From positions 10,356,501 to 10,420,500 of the forward strand of contig NC_065576.1 of the NCBI RefSeq assembly GCF_937616625.2: a stretch of DNA of 64,000 nt, given 5' to 3'. Shown in pieces: positions 47,172 through 57,454 of the stretch. The first letter of the stretch is position 1. Each line of letters starts with the position of its first letter. A program made the translations under genes and the position numbers. The notes below the pieces were generated by a model. The model saw only the letters and a list, made by a program, of their open reading frames with translations. It was not told the DNA's origin and did not search any database. Origin of the DNA: Mercurialis annua (lineage: Eukaryota > Streptophyta > Magnoliopsida > Malpighiales > Euphorbiaceae).

Positions 47172-49184
47172 CTAACTGATGCTTTCTAACACATGCTCCA
47201 GAGTAGAATCTAACTGCTGTGATGTCTCGTCATCCTTTGATTGCAAAACCAGACAGTCCAAAATATCATATATAAGCTCCCCATTATAATGACCTCTGTC
47301 TTCAACAGTAAATGCATGAGTTTTCCCATTTATTTCTAGTAAGCTTTGTCCTGGAGACTTTATCACCCTTTTATTTTTCATCATTGTTCTTATCCTTGCA
47401 ACTCCATTCCATCTTCCGGCGGATGCATATATGTTTGCCAAAGCCACATATGGATACGACACATGTGGCTCCATTTCTATAACTCGATGAGCTGCATATT
47501 CACCAATCTGAACATTTTGGTATATCTTGCAGGAACTGAGCAATGAGCTCCAAATGGCAGCATCGGGTTTGATAGGCATTGCTTGAACAAACTCAAACGC
47601 CTCTTTAATCTTTCCTTTACGTCCGAGGAGATCTACCATGCAGGAATAATGATCTAATCCTGGGTTTATTTTGTAGATTTCAGTCATCATATTGAAGCAC
47701 TCCCATCCTTTCTCAAGAAAACCGCCATGAGTACAAGCTTGAAGTACGGAAAGGAACGTAATGTGATTTGGCTTCAGTCCGGAGTACACCATTTGGTTAA
47801 AAAGATCTAAAGACACTTCAAATAGTCCACCAAGAGCACATCCAGCAATCATGGTTGTCCAAGTGACAACGGTTCTATCAGGCATAGTAGTGAAGATATA
47901 CCACGCATCATCTATGTTTCCACATTTTGCATACATGTCTATCAACGCATTGCAAATAATAGCGTTATGCTTTAAACAATTAGAATCTGCATAGGCATCA
48001 ATCCACTTTCCAATTTCAAGAACTCCGGTTTGGCCACAACCTGAAATCACAGACAGTACAGTAATCAAATCAGGTTTCTCACCGGCTGCTCCCATAGCAT
48101 TAAACAGTTTCAACGCTTCCTCCATATTTCCTTTCTCAGCATAACCACTGATTATTGCAGTCCATGTAACACAGCTTCTGTCGCTTACGCTGTCAAATAA
48201 ACATCTAGCAGAGTAAATATCACCACATTTGGAATACATAGATATAAGAGTATTTGCCACTTGAACATCTAAATCACAGCCTAATTTAATCCCATGAGAA
48301 TGAACTTGCATACCTTGAAAAACTGCCTCCGGCTGTACACATGAAGAAAGCAAGCTAACAATCGAACTAATGTCAGGACAAAATCCATCCCACAGCATCC
48401 TTTGGTAAGAATTTAAAGCATCAAAACTTTTCTCATGATAAGCATAACCACCAATTAGAGAATTCCATGAGACTAAACTCCTTAATCCCACTCTAATTCC
48501 ATTAAAAACCGATTCAGCCATCGCCAAATCGCCACATTTAGCATACAAAGATATCCAAGTATTAGAAACAGAAACCTCACTGTCTATCCCACTACGAACC
48601 CCATACGAATGAACCCCTTTAGCTAACTCCAATTCCCTAACAGCCAATATCGCTCGACTCACTCCCATAACCGTAACTGAATCTGGCAAAATCCCATCAA
48701 ACCTCATCTCGCGAAACATCCAAAACACTCTATCCGAAAACCCCAGTTGAGAAAAACCCAAAAGCATCACATTCCAAGCAGCAACATCTCTCTCAGGCAT
48801 TTTAACAAACACCTTGTATGCTAACTCCACCTGATGACATTTCATGTACATGTCAACCAGAGCTGTCTGGACAAAGACATTGAAGTGAAAGGGTGATTTT
48901 ATGACATGGGTATGGATGATCTTAGAGTGTCCGAGACTGGAGAGCTTCGCACAGGCTTTGGATAGGAAAGGAAAGGTCAAGTTGTTGGGTTGTAACCCTA
49001 ATTGTTTCAACTCGCGAAACAGGGTTAGGGCTTTTTGGGGGTTGTCTTGATTTACAGCTTGTCGGATTTGGGAGTTAAATGTGTTAATATTGATGGTTAT
49101 TGAAAGATTTGAAAATTGGTTATGGCGAGAGCAGAGTGAAGATCTAACCATTTCATAGTGTTGGTTAAAATTTGGCGGGAGCAA
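47172..49184 (-). CDS. PLS-class pentatricopeptide repeat protein with E/E+ domains
   Basis: Intact intronless frame of 670 codons. PPR proteins bind organelle RNA one base per repeat, and PLS-class members mainly serve C-to-U editing in mitochondria or plastids. The N-terminus is basic and Ser/Asn-rich with few acids, consistent with organelle targeting. Repeats run from about residue 36 to 538 with typical phrases: LVDMYMKCHQVELAYKVFVK, LIDMYAKCGNIDDAW, VVTWTTMIAG and ACTHGGFLEKGWECF. An E domain follows (about 539-607, KPDAAIWSSLLSSCK) and an E+ motif (about 608-640, SPGQSLLEINGKTHAF). There is no DYW deaminase domain, so an editing role would need a partner. Overall it resembles Arabidopsis At4g19191 (from memory). 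A second in-frame ATG at 49151 (residue 12) could be the true start. Confidence 0.94.
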   Translation of the reverse strand: MLPPNFNQHYEMVRSSLCSRHNQFSNLSITININTFNSQIRQAVNQDNPQKALTLFRELKQLGLQPNNLTFPFLSKACAKLSSLGHSKIIHTHVIKSPFHFNVFVQTALVDMYMKCHQVELAYKVFVKMPERDVAAWNVMLLGFSQLGFSDRVFWMFREMRFDGILPDSVTVMGVSRAILAVRELELAKGVHSYGVRSGIDSEVSVSNTWISLYAKCGDLAMAESVFNGIRVGLRSLVSWNSLIGGYAYHEKSFDALNSYQRMLWDGFCPDISSIVSLLSSCVQPEAVFQGMQVHSHGIKLGCDLDVQVANTLISMYSKCGDIYSARCLFDSVSDRSCVTWTAIISGYAEKGNMEEALKLFNAMGAAGEKPDLITVLSVISGCGQTGVLEIGKWIDAYADSNCLKHNAIICNALIDMYAKCGNIDDAWYIFTTMPDRTVVTWTTMIAGCALGGLFEVSLDLFNQMVYSGLKPNHITFLSVLQACTHGGFLEKGWECFNMMTEIYKINPGLDHYSCMVDLLGRKGKIKEAFEFVQAMPIKPDAAIWSSLLSSCKIYQNVQIGEYAAHRVIEMEPHVSYPYVALANIYASAGRWNGVARIRTMMKNKRVIKSPGQSLLEINGKTHAFTVEDRGHYNGELIYDILDCLVLQSKDDETSQQLDSTLEHVLESIS

Positions 49185-49315
49185 ACGTTTTAAGTTTCAC
49201 TTCATCAATGTTCAATGTCTTTGTCCAAACAACTGACAAGACAACGCCCAAAAGTTTTAGGTAAATCTAGTTTACTACACGTAACTATAGGAATCTATGA
49301 AATATGTTAATAAAT

Positions 49316-49697
49316 AGTTTTGCCTCACTTGGTTCACAAGTTTATAATTCCCGGGAGTTGGTGTGGAAGAAATTAATTTTTTTATTAATCGGTTCACTTA
49401 ATAAATTTTCGGAAAGTTACATTCTATTTTTAATTAATTTAAATTTAAAGATAATATTATCTTTGATAATTAACTTAACTAATTAAATATATAAATATAA
49501 CTGTATTTTAATTAATTTACTAGGGAAGTAGAATTTATCGAAATTTTATTAGGAAAGTTATTTCATTAATCAAAGGGAAGTCGACCCCTCAACTTTTCGC
49601 GAAATAGATTGAAAAATGTGAACCAACTAAAAAAAAATGCTATCTTCCGGAAAATTAGATTTTTTTAGTGAATTTACCCCAACCAAGTGAAGCCAAA
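49316..49697. mobile_element. MITE upstream of the PPR gene
   Basis: Ends TTTTGCCTCACTTGGTT and AACCAAGTGAAGCCAAAA are inverted, with AT-rich interior containing no supported frame. The GCTTCACTTGGTT terminus suggests a Tourist-like family, but no clean 3-bp duplication is visible. It begins about 130 bp upstream of the PPR start codon. Confidence 0.6.
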
Positions 49698-49789
49698 AAA
49701 TGTTTGTATGTGCTTCAATTATATGATAAAAGAAGGTTCATTTTTTCTTTTTGAAAAATAAAAGAAACCTAATATTAAAGAGGATCATA

Positions 49790-50640
49790 GACCAATACAT
49801 CGCAAACAAAAAGAAGAGGATTAGAAATTCAAACCCCTAAATGAGGCTGAGAGTTAACAGTTTGAGCTAGAGCATGAGCTACTTGGTTCACTGATCGACA
49901 AACAATAGAAAAAGTACAATGAAGAATATCCTTTGGCAAGAATTTCATGGTCTTCGATAATCATTCTAAAAGCAGAATTAGCAGTAGTTTGACTATGAAG
50001 TGCATAAATAAACAGTTCTGAATTAGACTTGGAATTCTAAGCTGCAAGAGATTTGATCCACGAAAGAGCCTCCCCAAGCCATAGCTTCTGCCACTAGAGG
50101 TCCCAACAAACCCATGAACTTACCATTTGATGCAACACCATTACCAGTAAAATCATGATTAATAATGCCAAAACGGGTAATATCTTATGCAGCAAAAAGG
50201 GAAGCATCAACGTTACATTTAAGTTGATACCAATTCGAAGCAACCCAGCTTGTGATATGCTACAAGCTAAGACTACTGCCATATGTAGGAGTAGAAACTT
50301 GAGCCTCACGCCATCGACTAAGCATATGCCCCATATCCGAAACAATTTGATTATTAGTAGATCGCGTCTGGAAACCAAATTGTTCCTATTCATCCATATG
50401 CCGTATAAAGAACTACAACTAAAGTAAGAACATCTGTACTATGACCTTGCGCCAACCTACTCCACCATTCCACAAAACTCAAAGACCCCGAGCAAAAATT
50501 GCCTACTACAAAGAGACTCCAGATTGGTTGAAAGAGAGTTCATCTGATTAAAGCATGAAAAGTATTATCCAAAACATTGTGAAAAACCGGACAAGAACAT
50601 GATATATCCACTCCTTTAACAAGGTAGGAAGACAATTATA
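49790..50640 (-). pseudogene. L1-type LINE relic: RNase H domain and zinc-knuckle end
   Basis: The minus strand encodes, in shifting frames and with stops, the C-terminal end of a plant L1 polyprotein. From right to left come a piece of the reverse-transcriptase zinc-binding region (VFHNVLDNTFHAL), then the RNase H-like core (CNVDASLF, FGIINHDFTGNGV, LLGPLVAEAMAWGEAL), then the terminal helix (CRSVNQVAHALAQTVNS). It ends with a 3' region and A tail near 49745. Several frameshifts make it non-functional. Confidence 0.75.
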
Positions 50641-50649
50641 ATAAAAGTA

Positions 50650-51640
50650 TACATGAACGTTCTACATCATGAATACCGTAAAAAATGGTTTAGCCATAAG
50701 AAAAAATAGAATACATCAAGAGATGATAAATTCCATGTTGAGGCATTATGAATCGTCGTTTAATTTATGGGGTGAAGCTTTACTATCTACATGCCATATT
50801 ATGAACATTATTCCTTTAAAGAAAATTGGTATTTCTCCATATGAGATTTGGAAAGACCGAGCAAGCGCCAAATATCGGTTATTTTAGAGTATTAAGGCTG
50901 TGTAGCCTATTATAGGAACATGGATCCTAAAAGGAATAAGTTGGGTCCTTGTGGAATCAAAAGTGCTTTTGTAGGATATGCATCCAATATTAAGACATAT
51001 AGACTTTTAAATTTGGAGTCTAATGTCATTATTGAATCTCGAGATATGGCGTTTTTTTTATCATCTTATCACGAAGGATAAGGATATGCATCACGAGGAT
51101 TTTTTGTTATCTTTTGAGAACTAAATTTTTTGGCCTCCATTATAGTAGATGTCATGCCATACTAGAAGGATATATCGATGCAAGTTGGAATTCTAATATT
51201 GGAGATCATAAATCTACAATAGTATGGGTGTTTACACTTGGCGGAGGTGTAATTTTTTGGAAGAGTAAGAAACAAACATACAACACTCTTTCAACCATGG
51301 AATCAGAGTTTGTTGCTTTCACAGGACAAGAAGCTGAATTGTTGAAGGATCTTTTATTGAAAGTTCCATTGGCTAAAGATGATATTATAAAAGTGTTGAC
51401 ACATTATGATAACCAAGCCATTTTAACTAGAGCATACAATATACAATAGGAAATCTAAACACATAGTTCTAAGACAAACTTATGTGAGAAAATTAATTAA
51501 AGATGGAATCATTTCACTCACGTATATACGATCAAGCTATAATTTAGCTGATCCGTTTACTTATTAATCACTAGCTAGAGATTTAGTAAAAACTATGTCG
51601 AGAGAAATAGGACTGAAACTTCATGAGTAAGAGTTCTAAC
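50650..51640 (+). pseudogene. Copia-type retrotransposon relic with the reverse transcriptase deleted
   Basis: Plus strand, in order: the end of the integrase (RIHQEMINSMLRHYESSFNLW, shown only in part: NLWGEALLSTCHIMN, then PYEIWKDRASAKYRL), the GPCGIKSAFVGYAS and SNVIIESRDMAFF segments typical of the region after integrase, then directly the Copia RNase H (LEGYIDASWNSN, VFTLGGGVIFWKSKKQT, TMESEFVAFTGQEAEL, then SYNLADPF). The several hundred codons of reverse transcriptase that should lie between are missing; the join is near 51110. Stops and frameshifts occur throughout. Confidence 0.82.
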
Positions 51641-51649
51641 AATGGTAAT

Positions 51650-52480
51650 AACTCAATCTAACGTTAGAAAATCCTTAACCTTAGATTCAATGGGTAGTAA
51701 CAAACTGCTAATTTGGATAAAAGTGAAACATTATATAATAATATTGACTGTTCCATTAGGAGGATTGAGTTCTTTTCAAAATTTTAATGAAGTTCGGTTA
51801 TGAGAATATTTCTTTCACGATAAATTTACGAAACAAGATAAAGCACATGGACATAAATAGTGCTAAGCGAACACCGATCTTGTTACATGGAATAACAAGT
51901 TCAAAGCTCAACTACCTGAAATTTCAACGAGATTTTGTGCTATTTCACTGGGTTATGTTTAAATCTAAAGGTACCTAATTATATTAGCATACTCGTTTTT
52001 TTTTTTTTTTGGTAAGCCCAATGTGTTGAGAAGAGAAGAGTCATGGTTTTTCGTCAAGGGTCGCAATGTTTTAAAAGAGGTGTGACTTTTGGTCAAGGGC
52101 CGCAACTTTTGATAGAAGATGTGACTTTTAGTTTATTAGGGTCGCGATTTTTAAAAAAAGGTGTGACATTTGGTCAAGGGGTGTGTCTTAAATCAAGAAT
52201 CGCAATCTTTAAGAAACAACACCTATTTCTCTATAAATAGAGACTCAACATCATAATAAAATGATTTATTGATTTCTCAACTTCTTTATACTTCCAGAAA
52301 CATATTCTTACCTACTGTTGGATTTCATTTTGTCTTGTACAAATTCAACTAGACTTGTCGTATCTTAAGTATTCTTGCGTGTAGACTCTCTAACATTTAA
52401 CAGTGTTCGAAATACTATTAGGAAAGCGGATGAGCGATTCAAGTCTTGATACTATTAACTTATAAAAATTATCTAACAAG
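51650..52480 (+). mobile_element. Probable 3' LTR region of the Copia relic
   Basis: Follows the RNase H end. It contains a TATA-like CTATAAATAGAG at about 52231-52243 and, just before it (52040-52210), three or four worn tandem units with the words GGTGTGACTTTTGGTCAAGG and GTCGCAA. A TATA box and tandem repeats suit an LTR U3, but the ends were not identified and no 5' LTR was found. Confidence 0.45.
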
Positions 52481-53370
52481 TAGGAGTAGGGGCGAAACCA
52501 GTCACTTGACAAAGGCAGCGACCGCCTCCAGATTTTTTTTTTTAATAAAATTATCACTTCAAATTTTAATTTTTTAAAAAAGTTTGGTTACTAATTTTTT
52601 TAACACGATTAGCTCCTTCAAATTTTACTTTATGCAAATTAACCATTTCATAATAGAATTTCTAATTCCGTCTCTGAATAGGAGGCCCCCTATTCCGAGC
52701 TTATTCGCAACCTCATATAAGCAACGTCTGTTTCCACCCGACTAAAGTTGGTTTCCAACGCATAAATCGATCCTCCATTTTCCCAAAACTGTTCTCCATA
52801 TGGGTAAGTTTACCGATCAAATTCTCAATATATCCATAAATGAGAGACAAGAGTTGGTCAGTATGGAGACCAGAAGATGGTTTTTGATAATCACCACTTA
52901 TGCCTTTCGTAAATCCGTCGGTAAACGGTTGGGCGGTTGCCTATACTACAACTTTTAGTGGGCATTTAACACTAGTTAGATGGTGTATTTAAGCTATGTT
53001 CAATATAAATTTGTAGTAGAGGCAGCATGGAGAAAAAGAAACAAACATAAATTTAATGTTTGAATTCATTTCAAAAAAAGAAATGTTCGAATTTGGTTTG
53101 GTAAAAAGTATAAAAAAGAACACCTTCATAAAAATACACATAAATTTTTAATATTAATTTAGGACATAACTAAACTTTCATTATTTCAAAAATGATCAAT
53201 TGAATTCTTTCGTCCATCAATATTTATAAATCACCGTTAATAGGTGACGTATCTCCCATAACTTTAAAAAAAAGATACAAAACTGTCTGTATGTGTGATG
53301 TATTTATCAATTTTATATTTGAGAATCATTTATCATTTTTTCACCCCCTTCTACCTAATTAGCTCTAATT
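52481..53370. other. Spacer, nothing identified
   Basis: Mixed-composition sequence with no supported frame. Confidence 0.4.
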
Positions 53371-53640
53371 AATTAAAAAATTTATTAAAATAAATTAAAA
53401 TCTAATTAAAACAATCAAAATCCAATCAAAACTTAATTAAATCAATCAAAACCAGTTAAACCTAATTAATTCTATCAAAATCACATCAATCCTAATTAAA
53501 CCTAATCAAACCAATCAGTATCAATTAAACCAATAAAAACTCAATTAAATCCATTTAAACCAATTAAAATATAATTAAACCAAATTAAATTTAATTGAAA
53601 CATAACTAAAATCGAATTAAATTTTTATTAAACCAATCGC
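53371..53640. repeat. Degenerate short tandem repeat (AATTAAACCAATCAAAA-like)
   Basis: About 270 bp built from variations on AATTAAACC, AATCAAAA and CCAATTAAA with a loose period of 13-17 bases; almost no G on this strand. It ends just before the hairpin cluster at 53696. Confidence 0.65.
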
Positions 53641-53695
53641 ACACCATCGCCGCCCTCCTCCCGCAACGAACCACCGCTAGCCTGAGGGTTCATAT

Positions 53696-53830
53696 CAGTT
53701 CTATGAGAACTGACGAGCCTCGTATGTTTTCACAGAACATACGTTTGTTCTCTCGTCTGAGAACAAACATGCTTCTTCTGTTCTCATATGAGAGAACAAA
53801 CAAACGTTTGTTCTCGCGTTTGAGAATAGA
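53696..53830. repeat. Cluster of short hairpins sharing GTTTGTTCTC/GAGAACAAAC
   Basis: Successive inverted pairs: CAGTTCT/AGAACTG (53696-53712), GTATGTT/AACATAC (53722-53742), GTTTGTTCTC/GAGAACAAAC (53743-53768), GTTCTC/GAGAAC (53780-53797), and a further GTTTGTTCTC with a TTTGAGAA partner (53805-53826). The 10-mer occurs four times in alternating orientation. Possible origins are a protein-binding site array, a worn foldback element or an inverted-duplication scar. Confidence 0.6.
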
Positions 53831-54099
53831 CAGTGTCGTCTATTTTTAGGAAAAAAAATTAAAAAGAAAAAGTATCTATTGGGTCCTTAATTTAAATTTT
53901 TTATTAATAAAAGATTAATTTGAAAAATATTATAAATATTAAAGTCATTTTTGAACCTTTTTTTTCTTATAAATCTGATTTTGTTAACTGTTCTATTTAA
54001 CAAATGATTTTATATGTACGATTTAAAATTTTAGAGGTTTAAATGTTCGGTTCTGAAACAACGGGGGTCTAATTGTGCCCAAAATTAGTTTAAATTTTA

Positions 54100-54480
54100 G
54101 GCTTAATAGCAAAAAAAAGCCAAACCTTTACGACTTGTTGCAATTATATCCAAACCTTTTAATTTTTGCAATAATATCCAAATTGCATTATTTTGTTGCA
54201 ATAATATCCAAATTGCACTTTTTATGTGATTTTTTTTGAGTTTTTTTGCCATTTTTTGGGAATTTTACTATATTATTATACATCAAAACATAATAATAGC
54301 CTAATATTTTAATTGAAAACAACGAGTTTAGCCATCAATTTGACTATTATTGCTACAAAAAATGCAATTTGGATATTATTGCAACAAAAAAATGCAATTT
54401 AGATATTATTGCAAAAATTAAAAGGTTTGAATATAATTGCAACAAGTCGTAAAGGTTTGGGTTTTTTTTACCATTAGGCC
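54100..54480. mobile_element. MULE-type MITE, subfamily GGCTTAATAGC/GGCCTAATGG
   Basis: 381-bp foldback: the left end GGCTTAATAGCAAAAAAAAG pairs with the right end CTTTTTTTTACCATTAGGCC-like sequence. It has repeated TATCCAAATTGCA words inside and a perfect 9-bp duplication TAAATTTTA (54091-54099, 54481-54489). It sits about 80 bp before the duplicated upstream block of the first SPH gene. Confidence 0.9.
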
Positions 54481-54555
54481 TAAATTTTATGAATACTTTT
54501 GGAGAAAGTACAATTTTTTTTTTTTTACCTTTTGCCATTATTTTATTGATATGCT

Positions 54556-54821
54556 TTGCAATTCTTGAATTATCCATTCTTAGCACCTTATTTATCAATC
54601 ATTTATTGCACATAGATTTGCAGGATTACAACATATCTACAAATCAAAAAACAATTGATGATAATAAATCTACATTTCAAATTGTGGGATCTCAAGTTTA
54701 AGACTAAATAATAAATTAAAACCCTACTATTCATCTATATAATGAAAAGAAAACATACAGAACAATCAAACATAATAATATACATATAATTTATCACTAA
54801 TTATTGTAGTGAATTAGTACC
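54556..54821 (+). promoter_or_regulatory. Duplicated upstream block of SPH gene 1
   Basis: Shares ordered words with 58403-58644 and 62663-62968: TTGCAATTC-like start, CCTTATTTATCAATCA, AATTGATGATAATAAATC, a GGGATCTCAAGTTTAAGACT-like phrase and TATTCATCTATATAA. The TATA box CTATATAA lies at 54735-54742, 80 bp before the ATG. Conservation in all three copies suggests a shared promoter. Confidence 0.7.
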
Positions 54822-55241
54822 ATGAGTGGTATAACAAGTTACACAGCCTTGCTAATCATATTAAATACTCTTCTGGCAATAAACAATTATTCTTGTGTTA
54901 GAGCAAGACCAACAATTCATGTGCACGTCATCAATGGGTTGACAGCAGAATCTTTGCACGTCCATTGTTATTCGAAAGATGATGATTTAGGGCAACATTT
55001 ACTTGCAGTCTCCGAGCATTTGGATTGGAGTTTTCGAACAAGTATCTTTGGAACCACAAGATTTACTTGTGAAATGAATTGGGCTCAGGGTCACGGCGTG
55101 TTCAAAGTTTTCTGGCAAGGTCCGACAATTCAACTTAGATGCTACAAAAACTGTATTTGGTTGGCGACTGCTACTGGTTTATACTTGAAGGATTTTAGCT
55201 TAGATAAGTTTGTATTTGTGTATCCATGGGAAAAATACTAA
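54822..55241 (+). CDS. S1-family self-incompatibility homologue (SPH), copy 1
   Basis: 139 codons, intronless as is usual in this family. S1/SPH proteins are small secreted plant proteins; the poppy member is the stigma self-incompatibility determinant, while most homologues in other plants have no known role. The first 24-28 residues are a signal peptide (TALLIILNTLLAI). The mature part has the family motifs HVHVINGL, LHVHCYSKDDDLG, W-FRTSIFGTT-F-C-MNW, HGVFKVFWQG and a VYPWEK end. The four conserved cysteines are 49, 83, 107 and 111. Oddities: one residue is missing between the last two cysteines (CYKNC against C-YKDC with one more residue in copies 2 and 3), and the stop has moved one codon, adding a terminal Tyr. 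Confidence 0.92.
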   Translation: MSGITSYTALLIILNTLLAINNYSCVRARPTIHVHVINGLTAESLHVHCYSKDDDLGQHLLAVSEHLDWSFRTSIFGTTRFTCEMNWAQGHGVFKVFWQGPTIQLRCYKNCIWLATATGLYLKDFSLDKFVFVYPWEKY

Positions 55242-55299
55242 TCCTGCCTACCATATATATATATTTAGAACATGGTTTACCTCAAGATTATCAAGTCTC

Positions 55300-55305
55300 A
55301 ATAAA
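55300..55305 (+). terminator. Poly(A) signal of SPH gene 1
   Basis: AATAAA 59 bp after the stop codon, within a TTACCTCAAGATTATCAAG-containing 3' flank that is conserved in all three SPH copies. Confidence 0.65.
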
Positions 55306-55645
55306 GTTTTTCATATTTTAATTAATTGGTGCATGCTAGTTCATATAAATATATGGTAAAATGAACTTATCTATACACAACTATTATTGTAGTTTTGCTA
55401 AATATGGCATGATTTTTAAACTTTGCGAATTTGATCTATCATTTATTCGATTTTTGCCAAATATATCCAAATATATTCAAATCTTGGATATATTTGGTAA
55501 ATATTAAATAAATCATATCAAATTGGAAAAGCATAAAGATAATTATATTATATATTTGGCAAAATCCCAAAATCCCAATAGTTATAGGTAGATAAATTCA
55601 TTTTGTCTAAATATATTTATCATCCAAAAATACTCTATTTTTTTG

Positions 55646-55756
55646 AATTTTTTTTAATAATTGAGAAGGGGCCCGGGAACACTTGTGGGAGGAATTGAAC
55701 CCACGATTTAACAGTTTGTTGTCCAACGCTTATAACATTTGAACTATAACTCATTA
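55646..55756 (-). mobile_element. tRNA-derived SINE, family S1
   Basis: Minus-strand copy: box A region TATAGTTCAAATGTTATAAG, box B AATCGTGGGTTCAATTCC, CCCACAAGTG body, and a tail seen as the T run at 55646-55655. Ends approximate. Confidence 0.78.
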
Positions 55757-56041
55757 GTCCTTTTCGGCTTTTTTATATGGACTGTTAAATACCGTCCCGA
55801 CTTTACTACATACCGCCCATATTATTAACTTTCTATCCTTTACCTATCAAAACCTAAAAATCCTATATTCAAACTGTCTCAACTCACATTCAAACCCGAA
55901 GAACGACGATAACTATTCAAAGCCTAAATGTCAGAATTTAACCGGGTAAGTGGACGGAAACACCCGGTAAGTAATCATTTTTATTTTTTTTAACTTTTTT
56001 GATGGTTTTTAAAAAAAAAAATATTTTTGCTGCCGAACGCG

Positions 56042-56901
56042 AGTAGTAATGAAGTATATACTGCTAAGATCAAGTCTTCTCAGCAGAATCCAAGTGAAGC
56101 ACATAAGTCTTCCTCATTGGTGCACTCTCAGCCACATCAGCAAGCAACAAGTACAGTGTGTCAACAGAATCCAAGAGACAACCATAGTGTTGCAACGCTC
56201 CCATGCTTCATAAATTGGATCTGTTGGCAATGGAACAGGTATTGAACCATTGACAAATTTGTACTTGTTCTTCGATAGTAGTGATATTCTCATGGATCTG
56301 AACCATGTATGATAGTTTCCTTCGACTAATTGACTGGAAACAAGCATTAGTGATGGATTTTCTCCTGGATGGAGAAAATAAGGACTTGAAATCATTTCTT
56401 CAGGCCTTAACTCTCTGTTAACATAACTTGCCATTGTTACTCACAGTAAAAGCTTCAGAAATGAAGAAGAAGAAGATTGAAAAGAAGAAAGAAGAAGAAT
56501 ACTCAGAGCTTTTCTCTGAGCTCTGATACCATGAAGAGAAAATGAATCTTTATTGAATTGGAAAAGATTACAAACTATGTTGGTAACTGCCATGCTTTTA
56601 TAGACTAAGCATTTAACAGAAAACCAACCAATTCTAACAGAATACAAAAGCTGTTAAAATAACTAATTGACAACTAATAAACTAACAGAATCTAGCTAAC
56701 AGAAGTTATAAGAAGCTTGTGCTGATGAAGCTTGCTGCACACACATGAGCAATGTATGTTTGCTTCACTTGGATTCTGTTGACACACTGTACTTGTTGCT
56801 TGCTGATGTGGCTGAGAGTGCACCAATGAGGAAGACTTGTGTGCTTCACTTGGATTCTGCTGAGAAGACTTGATCTTAGCAGTATATACTTCATTAAGTA
56901 G
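56042..56901 (-). mobile_element. Rearranged Copia fragment forming an inverted-repeat unit
   Basis: The unit 56047-56896 has near-identical inverted ends of about 125 bp (56047-56172 and 56770-56896) and a perfect 5-bp duplication AGTAG (56042-56046, 56897-56901). On the minus strand it contains a 365-bp LTR (56896-56532), an exact tRNA-Met primer-binding site TGGTATCAGAGC (56531-56520), and the start of Copia gag. The left end is a piece of the same LTR in inverted orientation, joined to gag near 56172. Within the LTR, CAGAATCCAAGTGAAGCA occurs twice. Confidence 0.78.
56173..56434 (-). pseudogene. Copia gag N-terminal fragment
   Basis: Minus-strand frame starting MASYVNRELRPEE with the Copia-type gag hallmarks NPSLMLVSSQLVEGNYHTW, RISLLSKNKYKFVNGSI, YEAWERCNTMVVSWI. 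It is open for about 87 codons, then runs into the inverted LTR piece and stops. Protease, integrase, reverse transcriptase and RNase H are absent. Confidence 0.85.
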
Positions 56902-56929
56902 GGACACCTCCGAATCGCGTCTGGCAGCG

Positions 56930-56958
56930 TGCCGCACGTCCGCAGGAGACGTGCGGCA
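56930..56958. repeat. Hairpin with perfect 11-bp arms
   Basis: TGCCGCACGTC and GACGTGCGGCA separated by 7 bases, an unusually G+C-rich stem for this region. It lies just outside the rearranged Copia unit. Confidence 0.7.
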
Positions 56959-57454
56959 TGAAGCCTCACGTCTCCGACGGATAAGCGACTGTTAGCCGGA
57001 CATGATCCTAAGGTTTTTAAATGGGCTCATTTAGGCCACTAGTATTTTTCAAAAAATGGTCATATATATTCCTAACCGTATTAAGTGTAAGAACCTAAAT
57101 AAGTCTATTTAGAAACGTTAGGGGCATACCTTTTCAAACCATAAAGGTATAAATGATCCCGAGCCAAACATTAGGAGCATATGTAACCTTATCCCTTTAA
57201 TATAAATAGGTCTTATTTAAATTTGAATTATGTCCGAATGATTTTGAAATCATGAAAAAATTAATAAAAATAATTAAAGTTATTTCTCTTTTTTCTTAGA
57301 AAATTATAAAAAATACAAAAACGGTAATTTTTTTTTCAAATGCTAACTTTACAAAATCTTTACATTCACTATATCTTTTTCTTTTATATTTTTTATCCTT
57401 TCAATAAAAAAAAACATGTCGCATCAATATTGGTAATGTTAGATATATTAGACG

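Noticed and set aside
50094..50427. Two frames of 90-99 codons on opposite strands
   Set aside because: Both overlap the frameshifted RNase H domain of an L1 relic; neither is in the coding frame throughout.
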